Positions 8,575-17,477 of a DNA stretch of 64,000 nt are shown here, piece by piece. Position numbers and translations under genes: made by a program. The notes beneath the pieces are model-generated. The model did not search any database and had not been told where the DNA came from. It was given only the letters and a program-made list of their open reading frames with translations. Within the stretch, counting starts at the first letter, position 1, and the number at the start of each line of letters is the position of its first letter. The DNA is from Eubacterium sp. AM49-13BH (GTDB lineage Bacteria > Bacillota > Clostridia > Lachnospirales > Lachnospiraceae): contig NZ_QSEK01000007.1 of the NCBI RefSeq assembly GCF_003464165.1, positions 23,570 through 87,569 of the forward strand, in the 5' to 3' direction.

Positions 8575-11311
8575 TTATATTGTAAGTCTTCTCAAATCCA
8601 GAATTTTTCCTATGATTCTTGTGTTTATTGTTCTGATTTCTGTTCTTGTTCACAGATTATTTGTTCTTCAGATAATAAAGGGAAATTCATATGTTGAGGA
8701 CTTATCAAGCTCTATACAGAAAGATATGAGTGTTGCGGCTGCCAGAGGCCGTATCTATGACCGTAACGGTGTTCTTCTTGCTTACAATGATCTGTCATAC
8801 GCAGTCAAGATAAGCGACTCTGGAAGATATTCAGATAACGCAACTAAGAATACAACTATTAATAATTCTATTAACAAGACATTAGATATTATAGAAAATC
8901 ATGGAGATACATATTCTAATGATTTTCCTATTATCTATAATAATGGACAGTTCTCATATAATGTTGAGGGTACATCGCTTTTAAGATTTTTAAGAGATTC
9001 TTATGGAACTGAGTCGATAGCAGCACTTTCTGACGAACAGAAGGCTACATCAGCAGAGAATATGTTCAAGTACCTTTGCAAGACTTATGAGGTTAATTAT
9101 GATGAATTTGGAATAGAACATTCTCTTATGATTGTTAATCTAAGAAGATATATGGCTGCCAATTCGTATAACAGATATCTTACATTTATTATTGCAAATG
9201 AAGTATCGGATGAAACTGTTGCAGCTATACTGGAAAACAGTGATGGTCTTGTTGGTGTTACTGTGGAAGAGCAGTATATAAGAAGATATGTTGATAGTGT
9301 ATATTGCTCACAAATACTTGGATATACTGGAACAGTCTCTAATTCAGAATTAGAGGAGCTTGGCGACGGATATGAAAGTAATGATGTTGTTGGTAAATCA
9401 GGAATTGAAAAGAGCATGGAGAATGAGTTATCCGGAGTAAAGGGTGAGAAATCGGTATATGTTGATACTGTAGGAAGAGTTACAGAGGTGCTTGATCAGG
9501 AAGATCCACAGGCTGGACATGATGTATATCTTACAATAGATATTAACCTTCAGAAATCAATATATAATGCGATAGAAGATGAGATAACCGATATATTCAT
9601 GAAATATTTCACACCTGGAAGCAATAAGATAACTTATAATGGTTCTGGTGATGTTGATACTATATATATAACAGCACAGGAAGTATATTTTGCACTTATT
9701 GATAATAATCTGGTTTCATTAAAAGAAATTGAAGAACAGAATACACCTAATGAAGCTGAGATTTACAGTCAGTTTGAGACAAAAAAGGCACAGACTTTAT
9801 CATGGTTGGATAGTGAGCTTAAATCTGGTAACACTGCTTATGGAAAACTTTCAGAGGAACAGCAGTTGTATATCTGGTATATATATGACCTTTTAAGAAG
9901 TGAGAATATATTCAGTCTGGCTAATGTTGATACAAGCGACAGTGTTTATTATGACTGGGTATACGGGGATTCGACAAGTCTCTCACAGCTTTTGACGTAT
10001 GGTATATCTAAGAACTGGATAGATATGTCATCGCTTACATCAGAGAAGTATACAAGTCTTCAGGAGTCATATGATGCACTTGTTGATTATATTATTTCAG
10101 CACTTGATTCTGATACAGCATTTTTTAAGAAAATGTACAAATATATGATTAATGCTGGAAGTATTTCAGGAAGACAGGTGTGTATGCTTCTTTATGAACA
10201 GGGCGTTCTTGATATGAATGCAGATGATTCACGTTATCAATCTCTTTCATCAGGAAGCATGGGAGCATATGAATTTATGTCATATGTTATCTCTAATAAG
10301 ATTATTACTGTTGGACAGCTTGCACTTAAACCATGCTCAGGCTCAGCAGTTGTTACTAATCCTAATAATGGCGATATTCTGGCACTTGTTTCATATCCAA
10401 GTTATGATAATAACAAGTTGTCAGGAACAGTAGATGCAAAGTATTACAGTTCACTTGTTACTGATAATGCAAGTCCACTGCTTAACAGGGCGACACAGTC
10501 ATTTATTGCTCCAGGTTCTACTTATAAACCATGTACAATTATTGCCGGCATGGATACAGGTATAATATCATCATCTACTGTATTTAACTGTTCAGGAGTT
10601 TTTGACAAGGTAACGCCTTCACCAAGATGCTGGCAGAGATGGGGTCATGGAAGTGAATCGGCTGCTACTGCGATAAGAGATTCATGTAATGTTTATATGT
10701 ATAATGTTGGTTATAATCTTGCATGTAGTAAGAATGGTTCATATAATAGTACTTATGGAACTAATATATTAAAGAACTATTCTGATATGTTGGGGTTATC
10801 TAACAAAACTGGCATAGAGATTGAGGAAGGAACACCTGGTGCATCTTCACAGAATGCCATTGCATCAGCAATCGGACAGGGTAACCACAGATACAGTACA
10901 CTTAATCTTGCCCGTTATGTTACAACGCTTGCAACATCAGGTACATGTTATAATCTTACTCTTATTGATAAGATTACTGATTATGATGGCAATATCATTA
11001 AGGAAAACCACGCAGAAGTTAATAATCAGGTAGAATTAAGTTCTGATATATGGAATACAGTTCATTCTGGTATGAATATGGCTGCAGGAACATATACAGC
11101 ATTATCATCATTGCATATGTCGATTGCTGCTAAGACAGGAACTGCACAGGAAAGGACAACAGATCCTGACCATGCTACATTAATATCATATGCACCTTAT
11201 GATAATCCTGAATATTGTATGGCTGTGCGTATTCAGAATGGTTATGCAGCTTCTAATGCAGTAACATTAGGCGCAGAGATATATAAAATGCTTTTTAATA
11301 TTAATGAATAA
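8558..11311 (+). CDS. mrdA: penicillin-binding protein 2, elongasome transpeptidase
   Basis: Class B PBP2, 917 residues, cross-links peptidoglycan during elongation with RodA. The ATG at 8558 is preferred to the TTG three bases earlier; AGAAGGG lies upstream. One N-terminal membrane segment (about 12-34) is followed by RGRIYDRNGVLLAYND. The catalytic motifs are present: SxxK in APGSTYKP (Ser about 653), SCN in DSCNVYMYN (about 709) and KTG in AAKTGTAQE (about 859). It is far longer than the usual 600-700 residues because about 245 residues (roughly 340-585) are inserted before PCSGSAVVTNPNNGDILALVSYP. Confidence 0.93.
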   Translation: MKEVFDYIVSLLKSRIFPMILVFIVLISVLVHRLFVLQIIKGNSYVEDLSSSIQKDMSVAAARGRIYDRNGVLLAYNDLSYAVKISDSGRYSDNATKNTTINNSINKTLDIIENHGDTYSNDFPIIYNNGQFSYNVEGTSLLRFLRDSYGTESIAALSDEQKATSAENMFKYLCKTYEVNYDEFGIEHSLMIVNLRRYMAANSYNRYLTFIIANEVSDETVAAILENSDGLVGVTVEEQYIRRYVDSVYCSQILGYTGTVSNSELEELGDGYESNDVVGKSGIEKSMENELSGVKGEKSVYVDTVGRVTEVLDQEDPQAGHDVYLTIDINLQKSIYNAIEDEITDIFMKYFTPGSNKITYNGSGDVDTIYITAQEVYFALIDNNLVSLKEIEEQNTPNEAEIYSQFETKKAQTLSWLDSELKSGNTAYGKLSEEQQLYIWYIYDLLRSENIFSLANVDTSDSVYYDWVYGDSTSLSQLLTYGISKNWIDMSSLTSEKYTSLQESYDALVDYIISALDSDTAFFKKMYKYMINAGSISGRQVCMLLYEQGVLDMNADDSRYQSLSSGSMGAYEFMSYVISNKIITVGQLALKPCSGSAVVTNPNNGDILALVSYPSYDNNKLSGTVDAKYYSSLVTDNASPLLNRATQSFIAPGSTYKPCTIIAGMDTGIISSSTVFNCSGVFDKVTPSPRCWQRWGHGSESAATAIRDSCNVYMYNVGYNLACSKNGSYNSTYGTNILKNYSDMLGLSNKTGIEIEEGTPGASSQNAIASAIGQGNHRYSTLNLARYVTTLATSGTCYNLTLIDKITDYDGNIIKENHAEVNNQVELSSDIWNTVHSGMNMAAGTYTALSSLHMSIAAKTGTAQERTTDPDHATLISYAPYDNPEYCMAVRIQNGYAASNAVTLGAEIYKMLFNINE

Positions 11312-11364
11312 TATTTATTGATATATACTAAAGAAATAATAATATAAAATGTGAGGTGAGTGCT

Positions 11365-12108
11365 TTGGATAATTCAGTCATAATCAAAGGAAGTAAAAGT
11401 GGAATAACAGTATTTCTTGACAATGAGATGCCTTTTGAAGAGTTACTTGAAAGTGTTTCAGATAAGTTTAAAAATGCATCAAAGTTCTTTAATAATGCTA
11501 ATATGGCAATTTCTTTTGATGGAAGAGATTTATCTGCAGAAGAAGAAAAGAAAATACTTAATATTATATCGGATGTATCTGACCTTAATATTGTATGCGT
11601 TCTTGATGAGAATAATGACATGAAAACTGTATATGAAGAAGCTGTTAAGAAAGCTATCGCCAGTACGGCGGTCCAGGTGCCGGAACCAGCTTTACAGCCG
11701 GTAAGCCAGACAGTGTCAGATCAAAGAACATCATGTATGTTCTACAAAGGGACACTTCGTTCAGGTCAGGTATTTGAAGCTGACGGAAGTGTTGTTGTAT
11801 TAGGCGATGTTAATCCGGGGGGAAAAGTTGTTGCCAAGGGAAGTGTTATAGTACTTGGAAGTCTTAAAGGTAATATATTTGCAGGTGTCGATGGCAACGA
11901 GAATGCATTTGTTGTTGCACTTGAAATGAGTCCTATGCAGATTAAAATTGGAGATATTATTGCAAGAAGCTCAGATTCAGGAACTAAAGCTACAAAGGGC
12001 AGAGGTAAAGTTAAGGTTGTAGAACCTAAGATTGCTTATGTCTATGACCAGAATATATATATCGAAGATTTAGAGCAGAATGCACTGGATGATATATGCT
12101 TAGATTAA
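11365..12108 (+). CDS. minC: septum site-determining protein MinC
   Basis: MinC inhibits FtsZ assembly away from midcell and is recruited by MinD. The TTG at 11365 is chosen because GAGGTG ends six bases before it; a GTG at 11356 would have no room for a ribosome site. The result is 247 residues. The N-terminal FtsZ-binding domain is followed by a linker rich in V, P and Q (about residues 98-125). The C-terminal beta-helix shows GDVNPGGKVVAKGSVIVLG and GSLKGNIFAGVDGN. It is followed by minD and minE. Confidence 0.9.
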   Translation: MDNSVIIKGSKSGITVFLDNEMPFEELLESVSDKFKNASKFFNNANMAISFDGRDLSAEEEKKILNIISDVSDLNIVCVLDENNDMKTVYEEAVKKAIASTAVQVPEPALQPVSQTVSDQRTSCMFYKGTLRSGQVFEADGSVVVLGDVNPGGKVVAKGSVIVLGSLKGNIFAGVDGNENAFVVALEMSPMQIKIGDIIARSSDSGTKATKGRGKVKVVEPKIAYVYDQNIYIEDLEQNALDDICLD

Positions 12109-12143
12109 TTTAATATGTTTTTATACTGTTTTAAAAAAAATAG

Positions 12144-12172
12144 TTGATTTAACAGAAAAAATCTCGCATAAT
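12144..12172 (+). promoter_or_regulatory. sigma-A type promoter before minD
   Basis: TTGATT, a 17-base spacer, then CATAAT, in the 107-base gap between minC and minD. It would let minDE-rodA-mgsA be transcribed apart from the mre-PBP2-minC unit. Confidence 0.6.
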
Positions 12173-12215
12173 TAATATATTGCGATTTATTATGAATTAT
12201 TAATGGAGGTTTAAT

Positions 12216-13028
12216 ATGAGTGAAGTTATAGTTGTAACATCAGGAAAGGGTGGTGTAGGTAAGACTACAACAACAGCTAATATTGGTACAGGTCTTGCCA
12301 AACTTGGAAAGAAGGTCGTTATGATTGATACAGATACAGGCCTTAGAAATCTTGATGTTGTATTAGGACTCGAAAACCGTATTGTATATAATCTTGTTGA
12401 TGTTGTTGAAGGTAATTGCAGATTAAAGCAGGCAATGATTGCAGATAAGAGATGTCCTAAGCTGTTTCTTTTACCAACTGCACAGACAAGAGATAAGTCG
12501 GCAGTGACACCAGAGCAGATGGTTAAGGTTATTGATGAAATCAAGAATGATCCAGAAGGATTTGATTACATAATTCTTGACTGTCCGGCTGGTATTGAAC
12601 AGGGATTCCAGAATGCTATCGCTGGTGCTGACAGAGCATTAGTTGTTACAACACCAGAAGTTTCAGCTATCAGAGATGCTGACAGAATTGTAGGTTTATT
12701 AGATGCGCATGGTCTTCAGAATCATGAGGATTTAATTGTGAACAGAATCAGAATGGATATGGTAAACAGAGGCGAGATGATGTCAATTGATGATGTTAAT
12801 GATATCTTACAGCTTAATGTTATTGGTGCTGTTCCAGATGATGAGAATATTGTTGTGGCTACTAACAAGGGACAGCCACTTGTTGGAGATGACTCTCTTG
12901 CAGGACAGGCTTATATGAATATCTGCCGCAGAATTACTGGTGAAGAGATTCCTTTTCTTGATCTTAATGGCAAAGGTGGTTTCTTTAAGAAACTTTCAGC
13001 ATTTTTTAAGAGTGACAAGAAGAATTAA
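12216..13028 (+). CDS. minD: septum site-determining ATPase MinD
   Basis: MinD, 270 residues, a ParA-type ATPase that binds the membrane in its ATP form and positions MinC. It has the deviant Walker A KGGVGKTTTT near the start, LDCPAGIEQGF (Walker B) and TTPEVSAIRDADR. The C-terminus is an amphipathic, basic targeting helix, FFKKLSAFFKSDKK. A strong ribosome site (TGGAGG) lies before the ATG. minE follows after 49 bases. Confidence 0.97.
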   Translation: MSEVIVVTSGKGGVGKTTTTANIGTGLAKLGKKVVMIDTDTGLRNLDVVLGLENRIVYNLVDVVEGNCRLKQAMIADKRCPKLFLLPTAQTRDKSAVTPEQMVKVIDEIKNDPEGFDYIILDCPAGIEQGFQNAIAGADRALVVTTPEVSAIRDADRIVGLLDAHGLQNHEDLIVNRIRMDMVNRGEMMSIDDVNDILQLNVIGAVPDDENIVVATNKGQPLVGDDSLAGQAYMNICRRITGEEIPFLDLNGKGGFFKKLSAFFKSDKKN

Positions 13029-13077
13029 TATATGTATGAGATAGGCATTATAACGCTTATTCAGGGAGGGATTAAAT

Positions 13078-13353
13078 ATGGGATTACTTGATTTATTTAA
13101 GAAAAAAGGTTCAAGTGATGTAGCAAAAGACAGATTAAAGTTATTACTTGTATCTGACAGAGCTAATTGTTCACCAGAGGTTATGGAAATGATTAAGAAT
13201 GATATTATTAAAGTCATTTCTAAATATATGGAGATTGATACAGACGGACTTGATATTCAGATTACATCTACAGAGTCTGATACCAATAATGGTTCTGTAC
13301 CAGCGATTTTTGCTAATATTCCAATTAAGGATATGAGAAATAGCGAAAAGTAA
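13078..13353 (+). CDS. minE: cell division topological specificity factor MinE
   Basis: MinE, 91 residues, displaces MinC and stimulates the MinD ATPase. The N-terminus MGLLDLFKKK resembles the membrane-targeting segment. The MinD-contact helix follows (VAKDRLKLLLVSDRANCSPEVME), and the rest forms the dimerising beta domain (KYMEIDTDGLDIQIT). The order minC-minD-minE is the typical operon, although minC and minD are separated by an apparent internal promoter. Confidence 0.94.
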   Translation: MGLLDLFKKKGSSDVAKDRLKLLLVSDRANCSPEVMEMIKNDIIKVISKYMEIDTDGLDIQITSTESDTNNGSVPAIFANIPIKDMRNSEK

Positions 13354-13366
13354 TAAGGATTTTATT

Positions 13367-14529
13367 ATGTTAAAAAAGTATAAGCTGCGTTCATACAATT
13401 TTATATTGGTGTTTATTCTGATTATAACGTCAGTGTTTGCTCTGGCTGTAGTCAATAGTGCCAATAGTGCGTATACAATGAAACAGGGTGCTGGTATGGT
13501 TGTATCATTTGTAATAATGATTATTGTATCATTTATAGATTACAACTGGATTCTTAAGTATTTCTGGATATGGTATGGTGTTGTTACTGTCATGCTTATA
13601 GGTGTTCTTACTGTATTCGGTCATGGTTCTCATGGTGCAACGAGATGGTTTAAGATAGGACCAATACAGCTGCAGCCTTCAGAATTCTAAAACTGGCACT
13701 TATATTACTGGTTGCAAAGCTTGTTGCCGCTAATAAAGAGAGACTTAATTCAATTAAGTTTCTTGCGTTAATAGCATGTTTAACATTATTTCCAATATTG
13801 TTAGTTGCTATGCAGCCTAACCTTTCAACGACAATACTTTTATGTATTATCGTTATTGCAATGCTTTATTGTGCCGGGGTAAGCTATAAGATATTTGGAA
13901 TTGCGATATTAATTGCAGTTCCGGTTATATCAGCATTTTTGGTATATGTTGTATCAGTTGAACATCCAATACTTATAGAGGATTATCAGAGAAAGCGTAT
14001 AGTTGACTTTATTGAAGGTAATAAGTCAGAAGAAGTAGATATGACTGATGCAGGAACATATCAGCAGGCATACGCTGTTCAGGCAATTGGTTCAGGTCAG
14101 CTTACAGGAAAAGGTCTTAATAATAATGATACATCTTCACTTAAGAATGCTGGATATATTGCTGAGGCTCAGAATGATTTTATATTTGCTGTTATTGGTG
14201 AAGAATTAGGCTTTACAGGTGGCTGTATTACAATTTTTTTATTGTTTCTGATTGTCTTAGAGTGTATAATAGTAGCCGTGAGAGCGAAGAACTTTGAAGG
14301 AAGGCTGATATGCTGCGGGGTTGCTATATATATAGGGTTCCAGACTTTTATTAATATAGGAGTTGTATCGTGGATATTACCTAATACGGGGGTTCCATTA
14401 CCATTTTTTAGCTGTGGTCTTACATCGCTTCTTACATTATTCACAGCTATGGGAATTGTACTCAATGTCAGTCTTCAGCGTAATGTTGAAAGAGATGATG
14501 ACATGTTTGCAGATGATTTTAGAGGATAA
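13367..14529 (+). pseudogene. rodA: RodA/FtsW-family glycosyltransferase, one frameshift
   Basis: A SEDS peptidoglycan polymerase that partners PBP2. The first frame runs through four membrane segments to GPIQLQPSEF and stops at 13688-13690. Adding one T near 13686 gives EFLKLALILLVAKL and an open frame to 14529, for a full-length protein of 387 residues. The second part contains AMQPNLSTT, AIGSGQLTGKG, QNDFIFAVIGEELGF and LPFFSCGLTSLL, which are SEDS signature regions. Position next to min genes and PBP2 favours RodA over FtsW. The defect is probably a missing base in the sequence, since this protein is normally needed for growth. Confidence 0.88.
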
Positions 14530-14575
14530 CTTTTTGTTATACATTTTATTATACTTACATTAGGGGGAAACTTTA

Positions 14576-14971
14576 ATGAACATCGGTTTAATAGCACATG
14601 ATTCTAAGAAAAAGTTAATGCAGAATTTTTGTATCGCATATAAGGGGATTCTTAATAAGAATCAGCTTTTTGCGACAGGTACAACTGGAAGACTTATAGA
14701 GGAAGTTACTAATCTGTCAGTACATAAGTTTCTTGCTGGACATCTTGGCGGTGATCAGCAGTTATGTGCCCAGATAGAACATAATCAGATTGATCTTGTT
14801 ATTTTCCTTAGAGAGGCAGAGAATCCGCTAGCGCATGAGCCGGATTCAGATAATATATGCAAGCTTTGTGATATGTATAATATTCCATTGGCAACTAATC
14901 TTGCAACAGCAGAGCTGCTTGTTAAGTCGCTTGAGCGAGGAGATATGGAATGGAGAGAAATTTATCAGTAG
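14576..14971 (+). CDS. mgsA: methylglyoxal synthase
   Basis: MgsA, 131 residues, converts dihydroxyacetone phosphate to methylglyoxal and phosphate, a bypass that relieves sugar-phosphate stress. Family motifs are visible: IAHDSKK, TGTTGRLIEE, GHLGGDQQ and the D-x-V-I-F-L-R region followed by HEPD. It is the last gene of the rightward cluster and is followed by a strong palindromic terminator. Confidence 0.95.
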   Translation: MNIGLIAHDSKKKLMQNFCIAYKGILNKNQLFATGTTGRLIEEVTNLSVHKFLAGHLGGDQQLCAQIEHNQIDLVIFLREAENPLAHEPDSDNICKLCDMYNIPLATNLATAELLVKSLERGDMEWREIYQ

Positions 14972-14986
14972 AATAATTAAAATTAT

Positions 14987-15032
14987 AAAAGGTGATATTC
15001 TGCCACATAATAGTGGAAGAGTATCACCTTTT
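14987..15032 (+). terminator. bidirectional intrinsic terminator between mgsA and the recombinase
   Basis: An 11-base perfect stem (AAAAGGTGATA with TATCACCTTTT) encloses a second small hairpin (CCAC with GTGG). T-rich tracts follow on both strands. It separates the convergent mgsA (+) and recombinase (-) genes. Confidence 0.8.
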
Positions 15033-15040
15033 ATTTATTG

Positions 15041-16090
15041 TCAATCTTTTCTTAATTTGACAATGTTTCTTGCAGAACGCTTGTTTTCTTCTACAATCTC
15101 TGCATAATGCTTCCGTGTAGTATTAACGTCCTTATGTCCTAAAACATCGGCAACAAGATATATATCCTGGCTTTCCTGATACAGACTAGTACCATAAGTG
15201 CTTCGAAGCTTATGAGGTGTAATATGCTTTACAGTTGTAACTGTCTGGGCATATTTTTTAACTAGAAGTTCAACGGATCGTACACATAGGCGCTTCTTTT
15301 TGGCTGATATGAATAGAGCATTTTCATGTCCTTCATCAGGCGTTAAATTCTTTCTTTCTTCAAAATAATTAAGTAGTGCTTCACGGACTTCATCACCAAA
15401 GTATACAAAGCTTTCAGAGCCACCTTTTCTTATAACTCTGATTCTGTCATTATCAAAATCGACATCATTAATATCTAATCCAACACATTCAGACACTCGT
15501 ATACCTGTTCCAAGCATAAGTGTAAGAAGAGCCAGATCACGTGTTTTAAGCTTTTCATGGCTTTGGAGCTGTGTTTTGGTGAGTTTATTGCCAGATTCTA
15601 CATTATCAAGAAATTCAGCTACTTCATTAGGTTCCATCCTTATAATAGCTTTTTCATGAATTTTAGGCATATCAACCTTTATAGTCGGATTGAAACTGAT
15701 TATTTCATAACGGCAGTAATATTCATAAAAACGTCTTAATGCACATAATTTACGTTTGGCAGCACTTTCTGAATTAGTTATATCACGACCATTCTTTTTA
15801 TAGAGCTTTACATGTCGTAAGTATCTGGTTATATCAGTACCATCTATTTTTTCTAAATCCTGTGGCTTAAAGTCTTTCATAGCATATGAACTGAACTTAG
15901 GTATGCATTCAATGAGAAATTCAAAGAAGCCTTTAATGTCCATTGCATAGGCAATCTTAGTTCTTGGCTGCTTATTAAATTCCAGACTGTCAAAATACTG
16001 CGTACAGAAATCCGGTAATATATCAAGTAATTCATTAAGCTTTTTCTTGTACTTGATGTTTTGTTGTTCTGTGTATGTTTTTTCAGCCAT
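15041..16090 (-). CDS. tyrosine recombinase, XerS-like
   Basis: A tyrosine recombinase of 349 residues. The frame opens further upstream, but the ATG at 16090 has GGAGG eight bases before it. The full catalytic set is present: R198 (GTGIRVSEC), K222 (RKGG), H293 and R296 (HKLRSTYG), H319 (LGHKD) and Y329. The length and the N-terminal pattern (ILPDFCTQYFDS, then DIKGFFEFL) resemble the single chromosome-dimer resolvase XerS of streptococci and lactococci more than XerC or XerD, which are about 300 residues. No phage or plasmid genes are near. A palindromic candidate target site lies 30 bases upstream. The XerS assignment is by resemblance only. Confidence 0.75.
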   Translation of the reverse strand: MAEKTYTEQQNIKYKKKLNELLDILPDFCTQYFDSLEFNKQPRTKIAYAMDIKGFFEFLIECIPKFSSYAMKDFKPQDLEKIDGTDITRYLRHVKLYKKNGRDITNSESAAKRKLCALRRFYEYYCRYEIISFNPTIKVDMPKIHEKAIIRMEPNEVAEFLDNVESGNKLTKTQLQSHEKLKTRDLALLTLMLGTGIRVSECVGLDINDVDFDNDRIRVIRKGGSESFVYFGDEVREALLNYFEERKNLTPDEGHENALFISAKKKRLCVRSVELLVKKYAQTVTTVKHITPHKLRSTYGTSLYQESQDIYLVADVLGHKDVNTTRKHYAEIVEENKRSARNIVKLRKD

Positions 16091-16119
16091 TAAGAATACC
16101 TCCATATATAAAAAATTAC

Positions 16120-16157
16120 TAATCACTTCGTTAAACCTGACTTTAGCGAAGTGATTA
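16120..16157. other. candidate dif-type recombination site (or hairpin terminator)
   Basis: Two 16-base inverted arms, TAATCACTTCGTTAAA and TTTAGCGAAGTGATTA, match at 15 of 16 positions around the 6-base spacer CCTGAC. Two arms around a 6- to 8-base centre is the layout of a tyrosine-recombinase core. In streptococci and lactococci the dif site lies right beside xerS, and here it lies 30 bases upstream of the XerS-like gene. Read on the - strand, the hairpin is followed by GTAATTTTTT, so it could also end transcription of the helicase gene. Both roles may hold. Confidence 0.5.
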
Positions 16158-16186
16158 CTGTATGGATAATTATATTCTTCTATCTG

Positions 16187-17332
16187 TTATTTTGCAACTA
16201 ATTTTCCTTGATAAAGTCTCTTATTAACTATATTGATATGAAATGCTTTCTGATATGACTTAATCTTGTTAAGCTCATTATCAGTTATAATTGATATACA
16301 TGTTCCTGTGTTGCCATTACGTCCACATCGTCCGCATCTGTGAATATATTCCTTATTGTCCTCAGGAAGGTTTACATTGATTACTGTATCAATATTATCA
16401 ATCTGAAGTCCTCTGGCTGCTATATCTGTTGCAATAAGAAGCTGAATCTTTCCATTTCTGAAATTCTCTATTGCAGCTTTCTTGGCTGAATTATCTTTAT
16501 TACCGGCAATTGAAGCTACATTGTAATGATGATATTCTAGCTTCTGAAGGGATTCTTCCAAATCATACTTGGAATTAACGAATATAATTGCCTTCTCTGG
16601 TTTAACAGCTTTAATAATCTTTCTTAAAGTTTCAATTCGTTCCCTTCTGTCAGAAATGACGCTTATATGCTTGATTGTAGAAGGAATCTGGCTTGTATTA
16701 CCAGAATTACTGTTAATATCAATGAATATTGGTTTGAAACACAAAGTATTAGTTCTTGTCTTCTTATCTACGCTTGCAGAGAATAAAAGAACCTGTGTGA
16801 ACTTCATTAAAGACTTTCTTATTGCTTCTACATCCTGGATAAATGTCTTATCAAAGAGCTTGTCTGCCTCATCTAGAACAAGAGTCATAACCTCATGTAC
16901 TTTAATCTTCCTGTTGCTTATGAGCTGATGTATGCGGTTAGGTGTTCCGATAATTATTGCAGGCTTATTAGATTTAATAGAATCAATCTGTCTAGATATA
17001 TTCACATCTCCTATTAATGCAGCAGATGTAAATGTATTATCCATATGTGCAAATATATCTTTAAGTGTATTATTGACCTGTATTGCAAGTTCTGCTGTTG
17101 GAACAAGAACAACAGCCTGAATATTATGAGTATCTCTCTTTAATCTGTTAATAATCGGGATAAGATAAGCAAGTGTCTTACCTGTTCCTGTTGATGAACA
17201 TGCTATAATGTCACGGTTGTCCATAATATGCTTATATGTCTGACGCTGTATTTCGGTCATATCGACGATTTTATTATCTGCAAGGTAATCTGATACACCA
17301 TGAGAAATAGTCTCTATATCGCTGAATTTCAT
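16187..17332 (-). CDS. DEAD-box RNA helicase
   Basis: A 381-residue DEAD-box ATP-dependent RNA helicase, the minimal two-domain core with no long C-terminal extension. Motifs in order: Q motif region, motif I SSTGTGKT, GTPNR (Ib), DEADK (II), FSASVD (III, with Ser in place of the usual Thr), ATDIAARGLQID (V) and HRCGRCGRNG (VI). The ATG at 17332 has AAGGAG seven bases upstream; the TTG six bases earlier is too close to it. It stands alone in its unit, with its own promoter at 17368-17395. A role in cold adaptation or ribosome assembly is likely for such proteins but cannot be read from the sequence. Confidence 0.9.
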   Translation of the reverse strand: MKFSDIETISHGVSDYLADNKIVDMTEIQRQTYKHIMDNRDIIACSSTGTGKTLAYLIPIINRLKRDTHNIQAVVLVPTAELAIQVNNTLKDIFAHMDNTFTSAALIGDVNISRQIDSIKSNKPAIIIGTPNRIHQLISNRKIKVHEVMTLVLDEADKLFDKTFIQDVEAIRKSLMKFTQVLLFSASVDKKTRTNTLCFKPIFIDINSNSGNTSQIPSTIKHISVISDRRERIETLRKIIKAVKPEKAIIFVNSKYDLEESLQKLEYHHYNVASIAGNKDNSAKKAAIENFRNGKIQLLIATDIAARGLQIDNIDTVINVNLPEDNKEYIHRCGRCGRNGNTGTCISIITDNELNKIKSYQKAFHINIVNKRLYQGKLVAK

Positions 17333-17367
17333 AGTCAATCTCCTTATGAATAAATTATTTAAATTTA

Positions 17368-17395
17368 GTTATATTTACAGCCATTTCGCTATCAA
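17368..17395 (-). promoter_or_regulatory. promoter of the DEAD-box helicase gene
   Basis: On the - strand, TTGATA, a 16-base spacer, then TATAAC, lying between the terminator of the upstream yneA-like gene and the helicase start. Confidence 0.5.
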
Positions 17396-17403
17396 TAAAT
17401 TTT

Positions 17404-17451
17404 AACAAAAATGCAGTGAAAAGTCCAATATTAACTAGCTTTTCACTGCAT
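17404..17451 (-). terminator. intrinsic terminator of the yneA-like gene
   Basis: A 13-base perfect stem (ATGCAGTGAAAAG with CTTTTCACTGCAT) around a 15-base loop, followed on the - strand by a T-run. It lies just beyond the yneA-like stop codon. Confidence 0.75.
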
Positions 17452-17477
17452 GCGGGAAATGTATATGCAATTAGATA

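Noticed and set aside
9097..9417. Open frame antisense to the PBP2 gene
   Set aside because: Serine-rich shadow of the PBP2 frame with no start signals.
15041..16157. Recombinase as a phage or plasmid integrase with an att site
   Set aside because: No phage, conjugation or toxin genes flank it, both sides are core genes, and there is no tRNA gene or direct repeat nearby.
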